Positions 36,026 to 43,625 of a stretch of 53,638 nucleotides of DNA are shown one piece after another. The first letter of the stretch is position 1, and each line of letters opens with the position of its first letter. Under the pieces are notes generated by a model that had not been told where the DNA came from, searched no databases, and saw nothing but the letters and a program-made list of their open reading frames with translations. The DNA comes from Clostridiales bacterium (GTDB lineage: Bacteria; Bacillota; Clostridia; Oscillospirales; Butyricicoccaceae): positions 29,721 to 83,358 of the forward strand of contig JAHZFK010000007.1 of NCBI GenBank assembly GCA_019421385.1. The letters run 5' to 3'. Position numbers and translations under genes: made by a program.

Positions 36026-37045
36026 GTGAGTAATTTGAAGAAAATCGGTGCGCTGTTTCTGTCTTCCGCGCTGTTGGCAAGCACGCTGGTCGGTTGTGGA
36101 GGAAGCACGGAATCGGGAGAATCCGGTGCAACTGAAGAGGCTTCCGGCGCACACACGATTTCCATTGTGTTCAAGACCACTTCCAATGAGTATACACAAT
36201 ACATGATGGCGGGTGCGGAAGCGGCATCGGAAGAATATGGCGTTACGCTGGATATGAAAGGCGCAACTTCGGAAACTGCGTATGATGAGCAGCAGAACAT
36301 GATCGAAACCGATTTGAATTCGGGCAAATATGACGCAATGATTATCGCGCCGCTACAGGGCGATATGGTGTCCACCTTGGTAAGCGGAACGGATATGCCG
36401 ATTTTTGCGATCGATACCGATTTTGAGGCAGCGGAAAAGGTTTCTTTCATTGGTATCGGTCAGGCCGACGCTGCGGCAAGCGGCGGTGAGGCTGCGGTTG
36501 CAGCAGCGAAAGCGGCTGGCTGGACGGATATTAAGGCGGCTTATATTGCTGGTGTGCAGGGTGACTCGACGGCAGAAGCGCGCAAGACTGGTTTCCAGGA
36601 AGGCATTGAAGCAGCGGGCGGCACTTTCCTCGTCGATGAGATTCAGTATGCGGATGCTGTTGCAGACAAGGCAGCCAACTGCATGGAAGCCATCATGCAG
36701 AATCATCCGGAGGGCCTTGCAATTGTTTGCTGCCACAACGATGACTGCGCCATTGCCGCAGCGCGCGCAGCGGAAAATAATCCGGCCTATGCAAATACAA
36801 TTTTCGTAGGCTTCGACGGCAATATCACCGCAGCAGAGTCCATTTTGGATGGCGGCGAAACCATCACGGTTGCGCAGAGCGGCTATGATCAGGGTTATCG
36901 CGCAGTGGAAACTGTTGCAAAGTATCTTGACGGCGAAGAGGTTGAGAGCTTTGTGGATTGCGGCACCCAGGTGATTGACAAGGATTCCGCCCAGGACTAT
37001 CTGAAGGAACTGGAGGAACAAATGGGCGGTGAATTAGAGTTCTAA
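36026..37045 (+). CDS. Sugar-binding lipoprotein of an ABC importer, orphan
   Basis: A 339-residue substrate-binding protein of the ribose/inositol (Peripla_BP_4) type. The N-terminus is a lipoprotein signal with the lipobox LVGCGG, Cys24 being the acylated residue, followed by a Ser/Gly/Glu linker. The mature part has ISIVFKTTSNEYTQYMMAGAE and MIIAPLQGDMVS. Start is GTG 36026 with GAGAGGAG. No ATPase or permease gene lies nearby, so it must use a transporter encoded elsewhere or act as a sensor. Confidence 0.88.
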   Translation: MSNLKKIGALFLSSALLASTLVGCGGSTESGESGATEEASGAHTISIVFKTTSNEYTQYMMAGAEAASEEYGVTLDMKGATSETAYDEQQNMIETDLNSGKYDAMIIAPLQGDMVSTLVSGTDMPIFAIDTDFEAAEKVSFIGIGQADAAASGGEAAVAAAKAAGWTDIKAAYIAGVQGDSTAEARKTGFQEGIEAAGGTFLVDEIQYADAVADKAANCMEAIMQNHPEGLAIVCCHNDDCAIAAARAAENNPAYANTIFVGFDGNITAAESILDGGETITVAQSGYDQGYRAVETVAKYLDGEEVESFVDCGTQVIDKDSAQDYLKELEEQMGGELEF

Positions 37046-37097
37046 ACCGAGAAGGGTTTATAGATTTACAATTACAGTATCAAAAGGAGCAATTTAT

Positions 37098-38129
37098 ATG
37101 TCTGTTTTGAAAATCGGCGTAGTAGGCTGCGGCCGTATCGGTAAGCTGCACATCAATAACCTGATCAACAGCGTACCGGGCGTGCAGGTCGTAGCTGCGG
37201 CAGATCCGATGCTGGATAAGTCCGGCGCACGCGAGTGGCTGGCAGAGCGCAAGATCACCAACGTTTCCACCGACTTCATGGACGTTATCAACAATCCTGA
37301 GGTAGACGTTGTGTTCGTTTGCTCGTCCACCGACACGCACTGCGACGTTTCCATGGCGGCTGTTAACGCCGGCAAGCATGTATTCTGCGAGAAGCCGATC
37401 GACTATGATATCGAGAAGATCAAGAAGCTGCTCGCTCTGGTTGAGGAGAAGGGCGTTAAGTTCCAGGTTGGCTTCAACCGCCGCTTTGACCACAACCACA
37501 AGGCAGTTGCTGACGCTGTTAAGGACGGCACGATCGGCGATCCGCACATCGTTATCGTTTCCTCCCGTGACCCGGAGCCGCCCCCGGCATCCTATGTTGC
37601 GGTTTCCGGCGGTATCTTCTACGACATGATGATCCACGACTTCGACATGGTGCGCTACGTCACCGGTTCTGAGGCTGTTGAGATCTCCGCTGTCGGCTCC
37701 TGCCTGGTCAACCCGAACCTGCAGGAAGAGTCCGGTATCCCGGATGTTGACACCGCTGTCGTCACCATGAAGATGGCAAACGGCTGCATCGCAGTCATCA
37801 ACAACTCCCGTCAGGCTGTTTACGGCTATGACCAGCGCGTTGAGGCGTTTGGCTCCAAGGGCATGGCTTCCGATGCCAATGACCTGCTGAACACCACCAC
37901 CGTCATGACCAAGGACGGCGCTCGTTCCGAGAAGCCGCTGTGGTTCTTCCTCGAGCGTTACAATCAGGCGTTCATCGAGCAGGTTGTTGCGTTTGTTGAT
38001 GCGATCAACAATGACAAGCCGGTTCCGGTTGGCGCGATCGACGGCCTGCGTCCGGTTCTCATGGCTAAGGCTGCGACTGAGTCCTGCCAGCAGGGCGGTA
38101 AATGGGTTGCCATTCCCGCAAGCGTCTAA
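37098..38129 (+). CDS. iolG: Inositol 2-dehydrogenase-like oxidoreductase
   Basis: A 343-residue Gfo/Idh/MocA enzyme that fits IolG, which oxidises myo-inositol with NAD. The Rossmann motif is GVVGCGRIGKLHINNL, the catalytic Lys is in FCEKPID, and GGIFYDMMIHDFDMVRYVTG holds the Asp-His pair typical of inositol dehydrogenases. The gene uses many GTT, TCC and ATC codons, like secDF and acpP, which suggests strong expression. An AAAGGAG site precedes the ATG, and a terminator follows. Confidence 0.85.
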   Translation: MSVLKIGVVGCGRIGKLHINNLINSVPGVQVVAAADPMLDKSGAREWLAERKITNVSTDFMDVINNPEVDVVFVCSSTDTHCDVSMAAVNAGKHVFCEKPIDYDIEKIKKLLALVEEKGVKFQVGFNRRFDHNHKAVADAVKDGTIGDPHIVIVSSRDPEPPPASYVAVSGGIFYDMMIHDFDMVRYVTGSEAVEISAVGSCLVNPNLQEESGIPDVDTAVVTMKMANGCIAVINNSRQAVYGYDQRVEAFGSKGMASDANDLLNTTTVMTKDGARSEKPLWFFLERYNQAFIEQVVAFVDAINNDKPVPVGAIDGLRPVLMAKAATESCQQGGKWVAIPASV

Positions 38130-38156
38130 TATAGATTCTCCATTCTCACTTTTGAT

Positions 38157-38194
38157 AAACGACCTTATGTGCTTACGGCATATAAGGTCGTTTT
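38157..38194 (+). terminator. Intrinsic terminator after iolG
   Basis: A 12-bp stem (38157-38168 with 38182-38193) with a 13-nt loop is followed by a T tract. Confidence 0.8.
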
Positions 38195-38407
38195 AGTTTG
38201 TGGAACTGGTCACCAATCATAAGAAAACGCCTTGTTTTCTGTGCTTGCTGGTGCGTGGGAATTGAAATGCAAAGGTGGCATGCATCACATCCGGCGAAAA
38301 ATGATAATAGGGTTTTTATGGGACGGAATTGCAACGAAACCTTTTGCGAAAAAGCGGGTCTGCAAATAGAAAATGGGGAAAAGTGCCAAAGCGATAGAAA
38401 AGGTGTG

Positions 38408-38476
38408 GTGAAAATCAAGGAGATGGCAGCGCTTGCAGGTGTTTCGGCTGCGACGGCTATAAATTGCATTTGTAAA
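38408..38476 (+). pseudogene. Remnant of a LacI-type HTH
   Basis: Codons from GTG 38408 read VKIKEMAALAGVSAATA, a good match to the LacI-family helix-turn-helix, then diverge at INCICK, where the hinge should continue. The frame runs on without any sensor domain. This looks like the 5' stub of a lost regulator in the otherwise geneless 454-nt stretch after iolG. Chance similarity is possible because only about 20 residues match. Confidence 0.5.
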
Positions 38477-38489
38477 GTAAGCGTCTGCG

Positions 38490-38518
38490 TTGTATTCTGT
38501 GTTGTTTGGTGCTATACT
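38490..38518 (+). promoter_or_regulatory. Promoter for the TraX-like gene
   Basis: TTGTAT (38490-38495) and TATACT (38513-38518) are separated by 17 nt, about 65 nt before the gene. Confidence 0.6.
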
Positions 38519-38583
38519 GATGCCGGACAGATCATCCATCCGCGGAGGAGATGCGGGGAAAAGGCGCTTCAGAAGGGGTTCGC

Positions 38584-39309
38584 ATGCAGAGGAAGCAGTT
38601 CATCGGATTATCACAAAATCAAATCAAATTGATCGCTGCGGCGGCGATGGTGCTGGATCATGTGGGCATGGAGTTGTTCCCACAGTGGACGATCCTTCGA
38701 ATCATTGGCCGACTTGCATTTCCGGTGTTTTCTTATTGCATTTGGGAAGGCAGCCGCCGCACGCATCATCCATGGCAATATTTGCTCCGGATGTTCGGTA
38801 TGGGGCTGCTGTGTGTAGCGGGCTATTATGCGTATACCCGAACGTTTTATGGCAACATCCTGATTACCTTCTCGCTTTCGCTTTGCGCCTTGTATGCGTT
38901 TCAGTATGGGCGGACTTGCTGGACGCAAGGCAAAACGGCAGCGCGGCTCACCGGCTCTTGCGTCATGCTGGGCTGCGTGGGCGGCATTTGGCTGATTTGC
39001 CATTGGGTGACCATTGATTACGGCTTTTTGGGCGTGCTGCTGCCGTTGTTTGCGGAGCTGACGGTATGTATCTGGGAGCGGTGTTCCGGTATGGGCTGCA
39101 AACAGGAAAGGGTCGGGTTGCTTGGCTTTTCGGTCGGTTTGCTGGCGCTTTCGCTGCAAATCGGCGGTATTCAGATTTTCAGTTTGCTGACCATACCGCT
39201 GCTGCTGATATATAACGGGACAAGAGGGGAGAGAAACCTCAAACAGTTCTTTTATTGGTTTTATCCGGTGCATTTGCTGCTCATCGGGCTGGTGAGCATG
39301 TGGATTTGA
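38584..39309 (+). CDS. TraX family membrane protein
   Basis: A 241-residue protein with about eight membrane segments and the TraX-family N-terminal pattern (QIKLIAAAAMVLDHVGMELFP, then LRIIGRLAFPVFSYCIWEG). F-plasmid TraX acetylates pilin; chromosomal Firmicutes members have no proven role, and no conjugation genes are near. ATG 38584 with AAGGGG is chosen over ATG 38551, whose ribosome site is too close. Confidence 0.85.
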   Translation: MQRKQFIGLSQNQIKLIAAAAMVLDHVGMELFPQWTILRIIGRLAFPVFSYCIWEGSRRTHHPWQYLLRMFGMGLLCVAGYYAYTRTFYGNILITFSLSLCALYAFQYGRTCWTQGKTAARLTGSCVMLGCVGGIWLICHWVTIDYGFLGVLLPLFAELTVCIWERCSGMGCKQERVGLLGFSVGLLALSLQIGGIQIFSLLTIPLLLIYNGTRGERNLKQFFYWFYPVHLLLIGLVSMWI

Positions 39310-39344
39310 AAGCCTTTGTATTGATGTGTTACAGTAGGTATATG

Positions 39345-39381
39345 AAAAAGCCCCTCTGCCGCGTGCTGCGGCAGAGGGGCT
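39345..39381 (-). terminator. Terminator after metQ
   Basis: A 14-bp stem (39349-39362 with 39368-39381) ends in a T run on the minus strand. On the plus strand it could also help end TraX transcripts, though the T run there is weak. Confidence 0.8.
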
Positions 39382-39401
39382 GCGCTTTTGAGGGGTAAAT
39401 T

Positions 39402-40241
39402 TTAGAAAGTAGCCACGACAGCGCCCTTGTAGGTGTCGTCGATGAACTGCTTGACAGCGTCGCTCTGGAGCGCTTCCTTGAGCGCCGTGATCTTGTCGCT
39501 GGTCTCGCCGCCGCTGCGGCAGGCAACGACATTGACATAGACCTTAGCGTAATCCGGATTCTCGGTGATGAGCGAATCCTCCTTGGCGTTCAGGTCGGCC
39601 TGCAGCGCGTAGTTGCCATTGATAACCGCGAGGTCAACGTCCTCGAGCGAACGCGGCAGCTGCTCGGCAGCGATCTCCTGAATGTCGAGGTTCTTCGGGT
39701 TCTCGACGATATCCAGCTTGGTTGCGTCCGAAGTCGGGTCAATACCGTCCTTGAGCTTGATCAGGCCAGCGTCTTGCAGCAGGAGCAGCGCGCGGGTTTC
39801 GTTCGAGCCGTCGTTCGGGACAGCCACGGTCGCGCCGTCTGCCAGCTCTTCCAGCGTTGCGGTCTTGCCCGGATAGATGCCGAACGGCTCGTAGTGCATC
39901 TCGATCGCAGACACCAGATCGGCGTTGTTTTCCTTGTTGAAGTTGTTCAGATAGGGGATGTGCTGGAAGTAGTTTGCGTCCAGATCGCCGTCCACCAGTG
40001 CGGTGTTGGGCTGCACATAATCGGTGAACTCGACAACCTCGAGCGTCCAGCCCTGCTCAGCCAGCACGTCCTTGGCAGCGTTCAGGATTTCCGCGTGCGG
40101 TGTGGGGGATGCGCCGACCGTGATGGTCTTGTCATCAGATGCACCGTTCTCAGCGGTCTGCGCGTCGTTACCGCCGCCGCAGGCTGCCAGAGCCGACAGG
40201 CACAGAGCGCCAGCCAGCAGTGCTGCAATTTTCTTCTTCAT
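39402..40241 (-). CDS. metQ: Methionine-binding lipoprotein MetQ
   Basis: A 279-residue NlpA-type lipoprotein that delivers methionine to MetNI. A lipoprotein signal ends in LAACGGG with Cys21 acylated. Family marks are TPHAEILNAAKDVL, FTDYVQPNTALVDGDLDANYFQHIPYL and the late DLAVINGNYAL. It is last in the metNIQ operon and 60 nt after metI, with a GGAGAG site. Confidence 0.94.
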   Translation of the reverse strand: MKKKIAALLAGALCLSALAACGGGNDAQTAENGASDDKTITVGASPTPHAEILNAAKDVLAEQGWTLEVVEFTDYVQPNTALVDGDLDANYFQHIPYLNNFNKENNADLVSAIEMHYEPFGIYPGKTATLEELADGATVAVPNDGSNETRALLLLQDAGLIKLKDGIDPTSDATKLDIVENPKNLDIQEIAAEQLPRSLEDVDLAVINGNYALQADLNAKEDSLITENPDYAKVYVNVVACRSGGETSDKITALKEALQSDAVKQFIDDTYKGAVVATF

Positions 40242-40301
40242 GGGAATCTCTCCTTTTCTACGGGTGTTTTATCAAATTTTTTGATAACAAAGTAAAGGGA
40301 A

Positions 40302-40955
40302 TCAGCGGTTGCGCTTGTCCAAATGGCGCGCAAGCCACATGCCGCAGACCTGGAAGATCTGCACAACGATCACGATGATGATAACCGCCACCAGCATGAT
40401 CTCAAAGTTATAGCGGTTGTAGCCATAGTTGACGGCCACCGTGCCCAGACCGCCGCCGCCGATGAAGCCCGCCATTGCGGAGTAGCCGAGGATGGTGACG
40501 ATCGAGATCGCGCCGCCCACCATCAGCGAGGGCTTGGCCTCAGGAACCAGCACCTTCCACACGATTTGCCACGGGGTTGCGCCCATGGACTGCGCCGCTT
40601 CGATCACGCCGAACGGCACTTCCTTGATGGACGATTCGACCATGCGCGCCACATAGGGGGCGGCTGCGACCGTCAGCGGGACGATCATAGCGGTTGTGCC
40701 GATGGCCTTGCCGGCAATCGCACGCGTCATTGGCGTAATCATGACCGCGAGGATGAGGAAGGGAATCGAGCGCAGGATATTGACGATCACGCCCAGCACC
40801 GCGTTGAGCGCGGGCATCGGACGGATGCCGCTCTTATCGGTCACGACCAGCAGCAGGCCGAGCGGCAGGCCGATCAGATAGGAAACCGCGGTCGATACGA
40901 TGACCATATATAAGGTTTCCCACAGGCTTTGTGCCCAAAGTTCAGGTGAAAGCAT
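40302..40955 (-). CDS. metI: Methionine ABC transporter permease MetI
   Basis: A 217-residue membrane protein with about five helices and the permease-ATPase coupling loop (ESSIKEVPFGVIEAAQSMGATPWQI). It starts 14 nt inside the end of metN, so the two are coupled. Confidence 0.95.
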   Translation of the reverse strand: MLSPELWAQSLWETLYMVIVSTAVSYLIGLPLGLLLVVTDKSGIRPMPALNAVLGVIVNILRSIPFLILAVMITPMTRAIAGKAIGTTAMIVPLTVAAAPYVARMVESSIKEVPFGVIEAAQSMGATPWQIVWKVLVPEAKPSLMVGGAISIVTILGYSAMAGFIGGGGLGTVAVNYGYNRYNFEIMLVAVIIIVIVVQIFQVCGMWLARHLDKRNR

Positions 40956-41967
40956 CCGCGTCGCCCTCCTCTACATGCACATTCTGGGTTTCGAGGTACG
41001 CCAGCGCGCGCTTGGCGGCGCGCTCGTCCTCGGGTAATTGCAGGATCATCTGACCATAGGCGCGGCCGTCGATGTCCTTGGTGTCGGCAAACATGATGTT
41101 GACCGGCGCTTTGCACTCGAGCACCATGTTCGATACCACCGGCTCAAACGACGAGTTGCCGTCGAACACAATGCGGCAATAGTGCTTGCCGGTAGCGAGC
41201 TTGTCGCGCTTGCCATCCGGATAAATGAGCTGCTTTGCCATCGCGGACTGCGGGCGGGTGAACACCTGCTCGACCGGACCGACCTCTGCGATGCGGCTGG
41301 AGTCGATGATGGCCACACGCTGACAGATTTCCTCAATGACCGCCATTTCATGCGTGATGACGATAATCGTGATGCCGAGCGTCTTGTTGATTTCTTTGAG
41401 CAGCGCAAGGATCGAACGCGTTGTGGTCGGGTCGAGTGCGCTGGTCGCTTCGTCGCACAGCAGGATTTTCGGGTTGCTTGCCAGCGCGCGGGCGATGGCA
41501 ACGCGCTGCTGCTGTCCGCCGGACAGCTGGGACGGGTAATTGTCCGCGCGGTCTGACAGACTGACGATTTCGAGCAGTTCGCGTGCGCGCTTTTCGGCGT
41601 CCGCCTTTTTCATGCCCGCGATTTCGAGCGGGAAGCAGATGTTTTGCAGCGCGGTGCGCTGCTGCAGCAGATTGAACTGCTGGAAGATCATGCCCATCGA
41701 GCGGCGCGCTTCGAGCAGCGCCTTTTTGGATAGCGAACCAAGCTCCTGCCCGTCGACCGTGACCGTGCCCTCAGTCGGCGTTTCCAAAAAGTTGATGCAG
41801 CGCACGAGCGTCGATTTGCCCGCGCCCGAAAGACCGATGATGCCGAAGATTTCGCCGCGGTAAATGTCAAGGTTCACGCCGTCCAGTGCGGTGACGGTAC
41901 CGGCCCGCCCGCGAAAGGTTTTGTTTAAGTTTTGAATGCGAACGATGCAATCCTGTTCCAAGTCCAT
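40942..41967 (-). CDS. metN: Methionine ABC transporter ATPase MetN
   Basis: A 341-residue ATPase. Walker A is GLSGAGKST, the signature LSGGQQQRVAIARAL and Walker B ILLCDEATSALD. A C-terminal ACT-like NIL domain (about 265-335) in this family binds methionine and inhibits import. It is first in the operon; GGGGG precedes ATG 41967, directly after the leader terminator. Confidence 0.96.
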   Translation of the reverse strand: MDLEQDCIVRIQNLNKTFRGRAGTVTALDGVNLDIYRGEIFGIIGLSGAGKSTLVRCINFLETPTEGTVTVDGQELGSLSKKALLEARRSMGMIFQQFNLLQQRTALQNICFPLEIAGMKKADAEKRARELLEIVSLSDRADNYPSQLSGGQQQRVAIARALASNPKILLCDEATSALDPTTTRSILALLKEINKTLGITIIVITHEMAVIEEICQRVAIIDSSRIAEVGPVEQVFTRPQSAMAKQLIYPDGKRDKLATGKHYCRIVFDGNSSFEPVVSNMVLECKAPVNIMFADTKDIDGRAYGQMILQLPEDERAAKRALAYLETQNVHVEEGDADAFT

Positions 41968-41980
41968 TCCCCCTTTTCAA

Positions 41981-42013
41981 AATAAAAGCGGAAAGCAGGG
42001 TCTGCTTTCCGCT
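41981..42013 (-). terminator. Leader terminator (attenuator) before metN
   Basis: Read on the minus strand, a perfect 12-bp stem (42002-42013 with 41987-41998, loop of 3) is followed by TTTATTTT and then the metN ribosome site. An intrinsic terminator between a promoter and its gene implies controlled readthrough. Confidence 0.85.
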
Positions 42014-42104
42014 CGTTTTCCATCTGAACCGTGCCATGCCGCATGAAAAGCGGCCCGCTTACAGCTTGCAGCGTCAGCGCTGCATGGCAGAAAAACGAGC
42101 AAAA
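42007..42104 (-). promoter_or_regulatory. Predicted antiterminator of the metNIQ leader
   Basis: The minus-strand segment TTTTGCTCGTTTT (42092-42104), inside the leader ORF, can pair with AAAACGAGCGGAA (42007-42019): 13 contiguous pairs, two of them G-U. This takes seven bases of the terminator 5' arm. A further 7-bp helix GCCATGC (42082-42088) with GCATGGC (42033-42039) stacks inside it. A competing 7-bp hairpin (42067-42073 with 42078-42084) spans the leader stop codon. The pairing is by eye only. Confidence 0.65.
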
Positions 42105-42142
42105 CCGCACATCATGCACATGTTCATTCGAATCGACAGCAT
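42074..42142 (-). CDS. Met/Cys-rich leader peptide of metNIQ
   Basis: A 22-codon ORF on the minus strand between the met promoter and the terminator. A GGAGG site lies 8 nt before ATG 42142. The peptide starts MLSIRMNMCMMC and has six Met in all, four of them (with two Cys) in residues 6-12, and ends SAMQR before TGA. Codons 14-20 form the 5' strand of the antiterminator. A ribosome waiting for charged Met-tRNA at codons 6-11 would leave that strand free. I infer a regulatory peptide, by analogy with amino-acid attenuators; no homologue was checked. Confidence 0.75.
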   Translation of the reverse strand: MLSIRMNMCMMCGFARFSAMQR

Positions 42143-42195
42143 TGCGGCTTCCTCCTTTTCCTACGGTTTTAATAGAGTTTATTCTCTGTGGTATT

Positions 42196-42224
42196 AGTGT
42201 AGTCCATTGCGGGGGATTTGTCAA
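42196..42224 (-). promoter_or_regulatory. Promoter of the metNIQ leader
   Basis: On the minus strand TTGACA (42219-42224) and TACACT (42196-42201) are separated by 17 nt. Transcription would start near 42189, about 47 nt before the leader ORF. Confidence 0.85.
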
Positions 42225-42264
42225 GCAATTTCTGTTCTGGCTGCGCAAAAGCGATATCCGGCAT

Positions 42265-43119
42265 TCATTCGGCAGACTGTTTGCCGTGACCGTTGCCGTT
42301 GCCTGCACCATAGCCGTGACCATTGCCTTGCCCTGCGCCGTTGCCCTGTCCGTAGCCTTGTCCCATGCCGCTGCCCTGACCGGAACCGTTGCCATTACCG
42401 TTGCCCGCGCCGTATCCGTAGCCGCCGGGTGCGGCTTCGGTATCGCCAGAGAGTGCGGCAATGCGGTCGCGTATCTCGCGCATGGTCAGCCCCTGCACAT
42501 CCTCAGCGGTGACGCTGGGATCGAGTTCTTGCAGCTCGAGGAATGCCTGATATTTGCCGAAGGACAGTCCGGCTTCGTGCGCCTGTTCGATTTCCTCCGT
42601 GCTTGCGGCATGGCAATAGATGTTGCCCGCGCCTGCGGCGCAGGTTTCGGCCTGCGCGAGAATGGCATCTGCCTGTCCTTGGTTGTCGCCCGCAACTGCG
42701 ATGGACAGTATCTCATCCTGTGCGAGGTAATCTTCGACCGTGGGATTTTCCAGCAGGCAGTCCAGCGCATCCGTGTAGCTTAAAAAGCGCACGTCGAGCG
42801 TTTCGGCCAGTGCGTCGCCGTCCGCGCCGATGCCCTCAACCGAGATCACCTTGTCGAAGCGGTTGACCGCCAGCTCGACCGATGGGTTGATATCAATGCT
42901 GATCGCGCAGGTAGGGGAGAAGTACGCCCAGTAACCGGTCCCGCCGACGACTGCCAATGCAAAGCAGGCGGCTGCCGCCGCAAAGCGGCGCACCATGTGC
43001 GGGCGGGCTTTTGCCGCGCCGTAATCACCGGTCTGTCGGGCGAGAAACGCGCGGGTGGACTGTCGAAGCGTTTCATCCGCCGTGACTTTGTCCAGCGCGG
43101 TTTTCAGTTCGTCACGCAT
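42265..43119 (-). CDS. RsgI-like anti-sigma factor
   Basis: A 284-residue membrane protein. A cytoplasmic N-terminus (about 50 residues) precedes one membrane helix (about 55-75). The outer part begins ISIDINPSVELAVNRFDKVISVEG, the hallmark of the RsgI middle domain. The last 60 residues are a Gly/Asn/Gln-rich repeat tail (GNGNGNGSGQGSG type) where other RsgI proteins carry sugar-binding modules. It overlaps the sigma gene by 8 nt and should hold that sigma factor inactive. GGAGGGG precedes ATG 43119; the longer frame is rejected. Confidence 0.82.
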   Translation of the reverse strand: MRDELKTALDKVTADETLRQSTRAFLARQTGDYGAAKARPHMVRRFAAAAACFALAVVGGTGYWAYFSPTCAISIDINPSVELAVNRFDKVISVEGIGADGDALAETLDVRFLSYTDALDCLLENPTVEDYLAQDEILSIAVAGDNQGQADAILAQAETCAAGAGNIYCHAASTEEIEQAHEAGLSFGKYQAFLELQELDPSVTAEDVQGLTMREIRDRIAALSGDTEAAPGGYGYGAGNGNGNGSGQGSGMGQGYGQGNGAGQGNGHGYGAGNGNGHGKQSAE

Positions 43120-43594
43120 CGTCGTCCCCTCCCAGCGTCTCCCGCAGCGCCTGTTTGGCGCGGCCGAGCAGTGTATGAATCGTGTTGACGTTCTTTTTGA
43201 GGATTTGGCCGATCTGCGGGGCGGTATAACCCTCATAATAATGCAGATAGACCACATCGCGGTACTTGGGCGGCAGCGCAAGCACTGCCTCCAGCACGGT
43301 GTGGTCCTCCTGCGTCAGTTCGGCAGGTTGGTCGAGCAGAGTGTCGAGCGAGACCGTGCGGCTGCGGAAAAAGCTTTTGAGCAAATCCCGGCACGCGTTG
43401 ATCGTCACGCGGATGAACCACGCTTTTTCATGTTCCTCGCTTTCAAATGCAGTGGTGCTGAGCACATATTTCAGGAACACATTCTGAAAGATATCCTCTG
43501 TGTCTGCATGGTTCTTCAAATGAATCATGCAGATCCGTCGGACGGTATCCGCATATCGCTCGATCGCCCGATTTGCCTCCTGTTCGCTCCGCAT
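43112..43594 (-). CDS. ECF-type RNA polymerase sigma factor
   Basis: A 160-residue sigma factor of the RpoE/ECF class. Region 2 includes HADTEDIFQNVFLKYV and HEKAWFIRVTINACRDLLKS, and region 4 has LPPKYRDVVYLHYYEGYTAPQIGQILKKNVNTIHTLLGRAK. It lies 31 nt after the repeat-protein gene and overlaps the anti-sigma gene. Confidence 0.93.
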   Translation of the reverse strand: MRSEQEANRAIERYADTVRRICMIHLKNHADTEDIFQNVFLKYVLSTTAFESEEHEKAWFIRVTINACRDLLKSFFRSRTVSLDTLLDQPAELTQEDHTVLEAVLALPPKYRDVVYLHYYEGYTAPQIGQILKKNVNTIHTLLGRAKQALRETLGGDDDA

Positions 43595-43625
43595 CGTACC
43601 AACCTCTTATTGTCCGTCTGTTTGC

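Noticed and set aside
38198..38632. 144-codon plus-strand open frame after iolG
   Set aside because: Only a 20-residue stretch resembles a protein (the LacI HTH); the rest has no motif, and the frame crosses the TraX promoter and start.
41968..42190. SAM (S-box) or methionine T-box riboswitch before metN
   Set aside because: I found neither the S-box conserved blocks nor the T-box GGGTGGNACCGCG. A covariance-model scan would settle it; a clear hit would overturn the leader-peptide reading.
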